DNA of 56,375 bases from assembly GCA_016987375.1 (NCBI GenBank), contig PJRA01000519.1, forward strand, positions 794,425 to 850,799, read 5' to 3'. The position numbers and the translations under genes are program-made. This DNA comes from Brachionus koreanus (taxonomy: Eukaryota > Rotifera > Eurotatoria > Ploima > Brachionidae). The notes beneath the pieces were generated by a model. That model had not been told where the DNA came from and did not search any database. It saw nothing but the letters and a program-made list of their open reading frames with translations. Below are positions 47,510 through 56,375 of this stretch, in pieces (the first letter of the stretch is position 1; each line of letters starts with the position of its first letter).

Positions 47510-49804
47510 ATGATTATATTGATTATTTTTTTTAAATTATTTTATGTAAATACTCAAAAAATTTACAGCTGCTTTAATAATGGATCATGCGAAATAAGTA
47601 CTGAGTACAGTCTTATTTTATGTACTAGTTTAAAACTTTCTTTATTCTTAAATCCAACAAATGAGTGCCAAAACGATATATTTCTAACATCACAAATACA
47701 TTTTAAAGCCTATGGACAAATTTTATACAATCAATCATTAATTAATACAATTAAGTTTTTGCACGATATAAAACATTACCAAGCATCAATTGTTTATTCA
47801 TTTATCAAAGGCTTCAATGAAAATCTTTTTCAAATGGAATCGATTGATAGATATAGTGTACTTATTAGGTTAATTAAGATTAAGTTTGATGTGTTTGGTT
47901 TTGAATCATGCAACAGAAGTTTAATTTTTAAACAAAAAGCTCAAATAGATCAGCTTATATTTGGTAAAGGAAGTATTTATTTTAAAAAAATTTGTCCTCT
48001 ACTATTTTCAAATATTTACATTAAATATTTGTCTTTTCAATACTTATCAAACACATTTTATAAAAAAAATTTTATTCAATTTTTATTAATTAAAGAAAAA
48101 ATTGATCTCAATACGATCGTTAAAAAAGTTGATTTTTTTCTTGCAGAAAATATTTATTTATCAATTGAAATACTAAATCCACATATATTCAAATATACTG
48201 AAGAAATCTATTTATTTGGAAAAATAAAATTAGCGCAAAAGAATTTATTCTTTTATTTTAAACATTTAAGATTTATTCAGATTGATATTTTCTATGCTAG
48301 AGCTCTTTTTCACAGTGGTATAGAGTGGCTTAATTGGCTCAATCATGGTCTCAATGTGAATATGTCAAATAAGACTTGTTTATATATGAATAAAAACCGA
48401 ACTTTTCATATAAACATAGCATACAGTTCAAACCAACAGTCCTATGAGCAACTCACTGTAAATGAAGTATTTCCAGAAGCAGATTTTTGTATCTATGTTA
48501 ACTTTCCATTCTCTCAAATGGTTCTTTTGAGTGTAAATGATCGCATTAAAAATAAATCATCCTATGAGTACACTTGCACATTTAAATGGATAGCCAAGCA
48601 CTATCTAGATTTTAAACAAACACAAATACCAAGCTATTTTGACTTTTCGTGGGAGCTTGACTATGGTCGTTTTGACAATTTTTCAATTAAAATGTGTGAT
48701 TTTGAATCAAAAATTCAAAGATGTCAAAATAAAAATTTCAATAGCAAAATAATTAAACTAACTGTGTATGATATAAAAATTTTAATTGCTTTTTTTGATG
48801 ATTTAATTTCAGCTATTTTAACACCATTTTTATCATTATTTGTACTAGCTTTAAGCATTGGAACTTTGATAGTTTCTAGAAATTTCGAAGAAAAAAATTC
48901 TATCAAAAAGACTCAATTTAATTTGATAAAAAGTCATGCTGTTCTCAGCTCGGCTTATAGTTTAATCGATTTATTCAGTCTAATGAATAAATGTTCAAAT
49001 GTGAATGGATTTTTTTGCTCAAAGATTTACACCATTGTTCTTGTTCAATATTATCAAATATTTTTCATTGATTTTGGTCAGAGCATAATAAAATTTTGCA
49101 TTAATGCAACAATATTAAGCTTTATAGTGTGTCGACTTTTAATCATTGAAAATAAAAATTCTAGTCTATTAGGCAAAATCCTTATTACTCATTTCAAAAA
49201 ATTAGCTCTACTTATTTTCTTTTTTGGATTTTTTATTAGCATCAGTGGTTTATTTATTCACAAAATTAACAAGTACAATATAAATGACGATTATCCAGCT
49301 TTATTTCTAATCAACAATTTCACTCTTCATCAATATTTGGAAGATTTTTTGAAATCAATGGTATTGATTAAAAATTTTGTTAACAGCATTTTTTTTATTT
49401 TTACAAATTTGATAATTGATATGATAATGATTACTAAATTAAATAAGTCTTTGAAAAAAAGTAATTGTTTAAGAAAAAAAATGAAATTGAAATCAAAGCC
49501 CGATTTAAACACTAAATTAATAAATCGCACTATTTTTATAATTACTATAAATTTATTTTTAAAATTACCCGAATTGTTTTCACCAATATACTCTTTCCTC
49601 CGATATTATGGATTAGTCAATATATTGGTCTTGCATACTAAACTTCATTTTTTTCTTCAAGTTATTTGTGAAAGATTTAATTTTAATTATCTAATGAATG
49701 ATTTTGCCCAGCACACTTTTATTTTGAGTAATATTTTAAATTTCCTCTACTATTTTGGTAGTGATAAGCAATTTAGAAATTTTTATTTGCATAAGAAAAA
49801 ATAA
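47510..49804 (+). CDS. Orphan seven-transmembrane receptor-like protein with large ectodomain, intronless
   Basis: One 764-codon frame. Residues 1-16 are a signal peptide. About 415 residues of predicted ectodomain follow, with scattered Cys (21, 27, 38, 53, 134, 162, 290, 327, 356, 396, 405) and many N-glycosylation motifs, but no domain I can name. Hydrophobic segments at about 433-456, 472-492, 515-546, 564-584, 618-643, 670-695 and 733-750 fit seven helices, with a basic loop (645-665, KSLKK..LRKKMKLKSK) between helices 5 and 6, as in GPCRs. The C-terminus (SNILNFLYYFGSDKQFRNFY) recalls the helix 7/helix 8 region of rhodopsin-like peptide receptors, but DRY and a clean NPxxY are absent. 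A polypyrimidine-AG acceptor (ttttttctag, ending 47490) lies just before the ATG, so a 5' intron or spliced-leader site is possible. Most likely a lineage-specific GPCR-like family; ligand unknown. Confidence 0.8.
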   Translation: MIILIIFFKLFYVNTQKIYSCFNNGSCEISTEYSLILCTSLKLSLFLNPTNECQNDIFLTSQIHFKAYGQILYNQSLINTIKFLHDIKHYQASIVYSFIKGFNENLFQMESIDRYSVLIRLIKIKFDVFGFESCNRSLIFKQKAQIDQLIFGKGSIYFKKICPLLFSNIYIKYLSFQYLSNTFYKKNFIQFLLIKEKIDLNTIVKKVDFFLAENIYLSIEILNPHIFKYTEEIYLFGKIKLAQKNLFFYFKHLRFIQIDIFYARALFHSGIEWLNWLNHGLNVNMSNKTCLYMNKNRTFHINIAYSSNQQSYEQLTVNEVFPEADFCIYVNFPFSQMVLLSVNDRIKNKSSYEYTCTFKWIAKHYLDFKQTQIPSYFDFSWELDYGRFDNFSIKMCDFESKIQRCQNKNFNSKIIKLTVYDIKILIAFFDDLISAILTPFLSLFVLALSIGTLIVSRNFEEKNSIKKTQFNLIKSHAVLSSAYSLIDLFSLMNKCSNVNGFFCSKIYTIVLVQYYQIFFIDFGQSIIKFCINATILSFIVCRLLIIENKNSSLLGKILITHFKKLALLIFFFGFFISISGLFIHKINKYNINDDYPALFLINNFTLHQYLEDFLKSMVLIKNFVNSIFFIFTNLIIDMIMITKLNKSLKKSNCLRKKMKLKSKPDLNTKLINRTIFIITINLFLKLPELFSPIYSFLRYYGLVNILVLHTKLHFFLQVICERFNFNYLMNDFAQHTFILSNILNFLYYFGSDKQFRNFYLHKKK

Positions 49805-50403
49805 TCACTAATAAAAACTAATTTTAAGCTCGGAATCTAAAAATTTAAAAAAAAAACAAATAATAATTTTTTGAAAAGAAATTCAGTTAAAATTGTTTTT
49901 GAAATTATATTAAGCTTTTTATAAAAAATTAAATATTTTTATTGTTTATTTAAATAAACTCCAAATTCGGCAATGTAAGTTTTAAATTAAAAAATAGAAT
50001 TAAAATAAAATAAAATAAACTAGTCTATAAGACTATTCATTTCTACTAAACCATATAATTTTAATGCTTTTTTTTTTTTAAAAAAAGATAGATTTACATA
50101 GTTACTTAATAATCATTTTCACAAGATTTAAAAATTTACTATTTGAATTTAATTTATTCTTTTTTTTTTAAATAGTCAAAAGACGAAAAGATTTTTCGAC
50201 CCATTTTATTTGAATCGTTACTTTACTTTTAAAAGTAGTTCAAAAGAGTCCAACGGTCTTTGAGTGTTAAAGCATGTAAATTTAATGGTATTTACTGTTG
50301 TGACAAAAATTGGTGTCAACATTTTAGTTTAAAGACCTAATTTAAAAAAAAATTCCAACATATATAATTTAAACATAACTACTTTTTGCCTTTTTTTATA
50401 TAA

Positions 50404-50446
50404 ATCGCCTCAAAAGCGGTAGGAAAATAAATAATAATAATAATAG
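50404..50446 (+). repeat. LINE 3' hairpin and (TAA)n tail
   Basis: ATCGCCTCAAAAGCGGTAGG is followed by AAAATAAATAATAATAATAA. Same design as the tail at 43014-43062: a CGCC..GGCG-type stem, then TAA units. Confidence 0.55.
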
Positions 50447-50539
50447 GAAAAATTTACAAAATTATATATTTATAATTGCAAAAACTATATTTAAATTTCT
50501 CTCATTTTGATTTTTTTTTGTAATATTTTGTAAGCGTTT

Positions 50540-50765
50540 TTTCTTTCTATTGAAATTCATTTGCCACTTATTGATAATAGAATCCTGATCATCGATGTCA
50601 AAAATAAACATTTAGTTCTTGAGTTCCATTTCTTTTACGTTCACTCAATTTAAAATTGATTCAACTGCAACGCTTAAGACGCTTAATTTAGCACCTTTTA
50701 CAATAGCACCAATCATCTACAGTCTGAACTTTCAATCCAAAGCTTATTACAGATCTATGAGTTTT
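50540..50765 (-). pseudogene. Probable LINE reverse-transcriptase fragment
   Basis: The minus strand around 50600-50530 reads DIDDQDSIINKWQMNFNRKK, resembling the 'LQ.DID.L..W...WQMNFN..KC' segment of LINE polymerases. The rest of the stretch is broken by stops. Short and degraded, so only a moderate call. Confidence 0.4.
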
Positions 50766-51029
50766 ACTTTATAGTAGTTATAATTATAATTAAGGTTTTT
50801 TTAATTTAATTTATTTTTAGCTAATATTAAATAATTAAAGATAAAGAAAAAATCAGGTAAAATATATGTTTTAAAATAAAAGTCTTAACTAAATATTTTA
50901 ATTTAAATAAGCATAATTTTTTTTTATTTTAATCATTACATTTTCAAAGTGAATAATAATAATTTCACCATAAAACGACTATAATAAATAGTCAACTTTT
51001 TTTAAACATACTTCAGTTTATCGATAAAA

Positions 51030-54000
51030 ATGAAATTTAAATTTGACTGCATAGTTTGCTTGGACTTGAGTCCTAAGACTCCGTATAGGAAAAAAAAATC
51101 AATCATCGATTTTTTAACATCAAATGGAGCCACAGTATCCTTTATTTTAAATAGAAAATCAAAATTTCTAGTGATTAATGATAAATCAAATGTTGATACG
51201 TATAAATGTCGAACTGCTTTTAAGCTAAAAATTCCAATATTACTTATTGATTATTTTTATAATTTCCAAATCGATCCAAGTCAAGAACTAAAAGTCGATG
51301 ATTACATAGTAAAAGACAAATCAATTGAAAATAATTTTAAAAAAGGAATAGTTTACACAGGTAATTTTAATTTTTTATAAAATAAAATATATATAATATA
51401 TAATTTCTTAGATAAAGAAATAGAAAGAAATAAAGTTAAAAGTTTTGATTTGAATAAATTCAAGCCTTTTGAAATCGAAAGTGATCCTTATTCAAATGAA
51501 TTTGAGTCCATTGCTACTGAAATATTAAAATGGATAGTGTTTCATGTAAATTAATTTAAATTTTTTTTACTGATGTTAGTCAGTTTAGAATATAAGTTTA
51601 GATAGAATGGATTCACTAATTTTACCTTATAATTGCTAAAAGATAATTTTTTTTTTAAATTTCAACAAGCACAAAAAACATTCTTTTAGCGAAATATCTT
51701 AAAAGCTTTGGTACGAACACACAAATAAAAATCATCAGTTCATATAGAAAATTTCATTTGAAAAAAAATTTAAAGTAAAAAGTAAAAAGTCAAGTTAAAA
51801 TGACGATTTGCAGTGACTTTTTATTTAGAAATCTTTGGATTTTTTTATGATGCTAATTAGATTCTTAATGGCTTAGAATTTTCCTTTCACCAAAAATCCT
51901 TATTTTTTCAAAAATTTCTCATTAAAAAAACTTTCTTGGAACAAAAAAACTTTAGTAAAATCAAAATGATTTTTTATAAAAATACTCTTTAACGATGAAA
52001 TTTTTTTTTAATAGAAACAAAATTTAGTCTAATTGAATAAGAATTTTTATATTTGATCCCAAGCTCCAGATTTAGGCTTGCAACAAATTGGATTAAAATT
52101 GATTTTAGTCAATTTTTTTTTGTCAAACAGGACTCATTATATTCAGTTTATATATTAAAATAATTTTTTATTCATTAAGTTATTTTGGTTAGTGCCAATA
52201 ATTTTTTTTGCTAAAAATTTTTAGAAAAGTGAATTTTTTTGGTGATAAAAAAATTTATAATAAATAAAAAAAATTAAAAGTCATAACTATGTGTTTAATA
52301 TGATTTTTTGCAAAAATTAAATACTTGGATTTTTGAAAAAAATTAAAAGTGCAAGTTTAATATTGATATTTAAAATGAAAAATGGATTAGAGATGATAAG
52401 TTTTGAAAAAGGAATAAATTGCGCAAATATCTTATCTTTTAATCTAAGAAAAACAAATAATCAATTTATAAGAGAAATCAACAAAAAAGGACAATATCGT
52501 TATCAATTTTTAACAATCAGACTTGTTGAATCATGGAATATGCTACCAAAAGAAGCTATATCAGCAAGGACAGTAAATAGTTTCAAGGCTCTAATTGATA
52601 AAGAAATATTCAAATTAGTGTTGGGAGTCGTATCTTTTTGAAAAATTCCTACACTACAGGATATTTTTTGTTGAAGAAAAATTAATCCACTTCTTACTTA
52701 ACTCGGCTGTGATATAATTTTTTTGGCTAATGTCAGAAAACTATTTTTTTAATTTAATAAATATTTAAGTTAAATAATTAAGGTATAAAAAGAAATATGT
52801 ATGCTTGTGTGTAAGCAAAGTAACAAATTTTTTTAATACAGTAAATTTTAGTCTATAATTTTTAAAACTAAAATCACATCATTAATTGAATAAATAAATT
52901 TAAGTTAAATGATTTATTATTAATTAAACTAGAGTCTATTACCTTTAAATATACGATTTTCATGACTTCGTTCCGGATCTGTCTTTACATAACCAAATTT
53001 TTTTGAAAAAACCAAACCTTGAAAAAGGCTTTTAATATCGGTTTGTAATGTCACAAAAGTGTTCTTTTATTAAAAGATCATAAAAAAATTTATATTTCTA
53101 TATTTAAAAGATATACCAAAAAAAAATTTGAAAAATTTTTTAAGGGACATTGAGTTTTAAGAGATAATGCAATATTGAGGAAGAATTTTAGGTATTTGAA
53201 TAGTTTAATATGATAATAAATCGAAGTTTAAGTATTTTTTTAGTTTTATTAATGAAATTTTAATAGTATATAACATACTTAAAAAAGGCCATTAACATTT
53301 AAATAAATGAAATTTACTTTTTTTATCTTTGAAGGAAATAAATGGAAAAAAACATGTGATAGTTGAAATTAACTACAATAATAAACAGTTTCGTCTTCGA
53401 ATAGAAAATGTAAAAAATTTAGATCATAAAGTAAAAATATACTACACGAATGAAGGCAATGAAATTCATGAATTATATCAACATTTGACAAAAAGTTATT
53501 TAACAGATCGTTTTTATTATGACAAAATTTTGCCTGAAAACTCAGGATCGTCAGTTTTACAGAGAAACTATTTAGCTTCTTTGGTTAGTTCAAATACGAT
53601 TTTTGACGATCTGACAGATTTCATCAATTACATTTGGGCAGAGTCAATTGGTCATTTAAACACAATATTCGATTCGGATGGAAAATTCTTGGGTTTAACA
53701 GCCACAATTTCAATGCTAGACAAGGCAGAACTTGTATTGTATCAACAGAGAGATGAGTTTAGAAAGTCGAAAGAAAAAAGACTAGATTTTACCAACAACT
53801 ATTATTCCTTATTACCTTTCAAAAATTCATTTGAAAAAAAATCACTTTTAATTAGAAAAAATTTAAATAATCAATTTGAGTTGATTCAAGTCTTGCGTGA
53901 TATGACGAACATTGGCGAAGAAACAAATTGGAATTTAAGATGTTCAGTTCAGTCGATTTATCGCTCAATTGGTTGTCACATATCCACCCAATTAGATCAA

Positions 54001-55407
54001 GAAACGCGCGATTCATTGTCTCAGAAGATTTTAAATTCACCTGATTTTGATCCAAGTTTAGAAATAATGAACATATACGCAGTGAATAGACCCAATGAAG
54101 CATTTAATTTTAATAGAACTAATTTAAGTAATGTGCAGCTCTTATTTCATGGAAGCAAGTTATCTAATTTTGTTGGCATTCTCTCTCGTGGTATATTGAC
54201 ACCCAAGAACATAGTTTGCTCAGATGGTCCAGATGGCTCAGATCCACTTGAAATGCTTGGCTATGGAATATATTTCTCAGATAGCTTCAATACCAGTCTA
54301 AAGTACAGTCAAGCCGGCAACTTAAAACACACTCAACTTGTTCTAGTATGTGAAGTGGCTTTGGGAAATTGCAAGGATCTATATGAGTTTGATCATAGTT
54401 TAACAAAAGCGCCAAATGGCTATGACAGTGTTCATGGTGTTAAAAAAACCCAAGATAATTCATCAGTATTTGAAGATAGCGAATATTGTGTCTACAAGCC
54501 AGAACAATGCAGAATAAAATACATAGTTGAAATTAAGCCTAAGTCAGTTAGTGTTCCAAAAATTGATTTCTTATTGAGCGATCAAAACGATGTTTTATCG
54601 GAGCTTCCAGCCGATAAAATTGATTTAACTGAGCCTAAATTTACCGAAACTAATTCTTCATTGAAATCTTCGAGTGGAAAAAATTTACCTTTAAAATCAG
54701 TTCATGTAAGAGCACAAATAATTGACATGGTATCCAAAGTAACCATTTATCAAGAGTATGAAAATAATGAAAATGAGCCAATCGAAGCAGAATATATATT
54801 TCCTTTGATTGACACAGCCACAGTGTGCAACTTTGAGGCGTTCATAAACGACAAGCATGTGATCGGTGTTTGCAAGGAGAAAGAAGTGGCTAGACGTGAA
54901 TATAGAGAAGCTATTCGTCAAGGTAAAGGAGCTTATCTAATAGATCAAGAAACAAACGAAATATTTAAAGTAAATGTGGGAAATTTGCCGCCTAAAGCTA
55001 AATGTGTCATTAAAATAACTTATGTATCCGACATGGATATTCAAAATGAGCAGATTTTTTTTAGACTGCCAGGCAATATTTGTCAATGGAAGGCTTTTGA
55101 AGACAGAGAAAAGCTACAAGATTCAGTAGTTTCACGACACATTAATAGAATGATGGCTGTGAAAAAAACATCGTTTAAGGCATGTGTTATGATGCCTTTT
55201 GAAATTAGATCAATTAACAGTTGTACTCACGCGATTAAGATTAAAAAGACTGATTGCCAGGCTGTTATAGAAATGGATAGAAAAATATCCACATCTGAGG
55301 ATGATACATTGATAATAGCTATTGAAATAGCAACAATACACATGCCTAGAATGTTTGTGGAGGAATTTTTTGATGAAGAAGAGAATAGAATGAGTAGGGC
55401 TTGTATG
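51030..55407 (+). CDS. PARP4: Vault poly(ADP-ribose) polymerase (PARP4), 5' part; continues beyond last visible exon
   Basis: ADP-ribosyltransferase that in vertebrates is a component of vault particles. Exons 51030-51360, 51412-51545 and 53335-55407; the last ends at ATG|GTAAGT, so further exons should follow. The 846 residues seen contain an N-terminal BRCT domain (~1-95), a PARP regulatory helical domain (~220-390), the catalytic domain with the H-Y-E triad (His427 in LLFHGSK, Tyr468 in GYGIYFSDS, Glu538 in FEDSEYCVYK), the PARP4 signature GYDSVHGV, and a VIT domain (~615-760). The domain order matches animal PARP4, whose vWA and MVP-interaction regions would lie downstream. Exon 2 to 3 spans a 1.79-kb intron with a LINE relic; its donor (CAT|GTAAAT) is the least certain junction. 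A retained triad suggests activity, though vertebrate PARP4 is reported to mono-ADP-ribosylate. Confidence 0.93.
52321..52641 (+). pseudogene. LINE reverse-transcriptase C-terminal relic inside PARP4 intron 2
   Basis: An open stretch without its own ATG (the frame opens at a TTG at 52333) reads LILIFKMKNGLEMISF, then RLVESWNMLPKEAISA and VNSFKALIDKEI. This is the C-terminal tail typical of CR1/Jockey-type LINE polymerase proteins (FKxxNG ... R.V..WN.LP...V.A.....FK..LD). Same strand as the host gene. Only the last ~100 codons remain, as expected of a 5'-truncated insertion. Confidence 0.75.
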
Positions 55408-55429
55408 GTAAGTTATTTTTTGTACTAGT

Positions 55430-56273
55430 TAAATGATGCATCAACAAATTTTTTCAACACATCTAAATTTTCAAAAAACTAAAAACACTCTCGATTACAA
55501 GTCTGGTGTTATTCTTAAATTTTTTTCTAATAATTCTATATAAAATAGTTCTTTGAATCCTCATTACATTACTTTTTTTTTTTTTTTCAAATTTTTTCTA
55601 AAAAAAATTGTTAAAATCTCATTTATTGTCGTTATTGAACCAGAATGTCATTTTAGATAAAATTTTCACAGTGCCAGAAATTAACTTGTCACAATATATA
55701 ATCTTACAACAGCTGCTATCATTTTTCTTTTGACACTTTTTTATATCAACTGATACCAGTTAATATCAGTAAAAATTAATTTAAAAAAAATTTTAAAGCA
55801 TCTTGAAAATGATGATCAATTCAAAATATCATTTCAATTAAAAAAATTTAAACTAGCATTCAAATATTTAATTTCAAATAAGTAATAAAATAAAACAGAG
55901 CTGCTTAAAAGTCACAAGTCTCAAGCCAAGTCCAAGTCCGGAATTTTAAATTTTATTTTAATCTTCGAATATTTTGATGCTATTAGTTCTCGATGGATTT
56001 GACTACTCTTGGAAAAAGATCATTCTATGTAAAGAACATGATATTTTTTTGAATTAATTAAAAGACAGATAAATTTTCTTTTTTGAGTTTTTAGCGATGA
56101 TAATAATTCAAAACTTTATTCTAGAAATATTTGGTGTTGTTATTTTATAAAAATTTAATCTAAAACCTTATTTTGAAATGCTTTAAAACTTTTTTTAAAT
56201 TAAAAGTTTTTCACTTGGACTTTAATTTTGAACTTAAAACAACTCTGAAATTAAATAATTTTTGAAAAATATT
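55430..56273. other. PARP4 intron (start) and beyond
   Basis: No further PARP4 exon (vWA domain) is recognisable before the window ends, so this is probably a large intron, or the gene is broken here. The last 102 bases are MITE copy C3. Confidence 0.5.
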
Positions 56274-56375
56274 GGTTTTGTGAAATTTAGTTGAAGAGAA
56301 CAAAATGTTAAAAATTCTTATAACTTTTCTCTCAAAAATCAAAAGCAAGTTCTGTAAATGCAGCATGGTGCAACA
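56274..56375. mobile_element. hAT-like MITE copy C3, cut by the window end
   Basis: Starts GGTTTTGTGAAATTTAGTTG and continues with the same interior as copy C2 in reverse orientation (AAAGCAAGTTCTGTAAATGC, then ATGGTGCAACA). Only ~102 bp are visible. Confidence 0.8.

Noticed and set aside
1..56375. CRISPR arrays, rRNA genes, bacterial-type operons or ribosome binding sites
   Set aside because: None seen; the intron structure and gene families are eukaryotic.

Overview
The window is AT-rich eukaryotic nuclear DNA. It has short introns (47-76 nt) with GT/AG borders, TGA read as a stop, and two runs of N showing it comes from a scaffolded assembly. The protein-coding content is metazoan: an R7-family RGS protein, a PARP4/vault-PARP, a trypsin-like protease, EF-hand microproteins and a divergent seven-transmembrane receptor. 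Extreme AT richness, very small introns, many LINE remnants with TAA/TAAA tails, and piggyBac, mariner and gypsy relics suggest a small protostome. A monogonont rotifer is my best guess, as inference only; nothing seen names the species.

Layout. 1-26.2 kb is essentially gene-free. It holds a LINE relic at 4.5 kb, a GC-rich island at 9.1 kb, and a cluster of non-autonomous transposons and other repeats at 9.2-15.5 kb. The latter include two hairpin families, a hAT-like MITE with 8-bp target duplications and a pogo-like MITE flanked by TA. 26.3-36.3 kb is one seven-exon RGS7-like gene on the plus strand. Its fourth intron carries an apparently intact 2.76-kb mariner-type transposon on the opposite strand, with ~696-bp terminal inverted repeats and a transposase that reads through after removal of two small introns. 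36.8-43.3 kb is a transposon graveyard (LINE, gypsy, piggyBac, mariner) around a complete four-exon trypsin-like protease gene (39.1-40.3 kb). 42.4-44.6 kb holds two tandem 86-residue EF-hand genes on the minus strand. 45.4-45.7 kb is a second hAT-like MITE. 47.5-49.8 kb is an intronless 764-residue receptor-like gene that I cannot place in a known family. 51.0-55.4 kb is the 5' part of a PARP4 gene (BRCT, helical domain, ADP-ribosyltransferase, VIT) that continues beyond the last exon seen here.

The host genes have no evident common pathway. RGS7 acts in G-protein signalling with G-beta-5, and the 7TM protein could feed such signalling, but no functional link is shown. Most of the non-coding structure is explained by mobile elements. 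The parts most worth following are the long-TIR intron-bearing transposon, the orphan receptor, the paired EF-hand genes and the shared MITE families.
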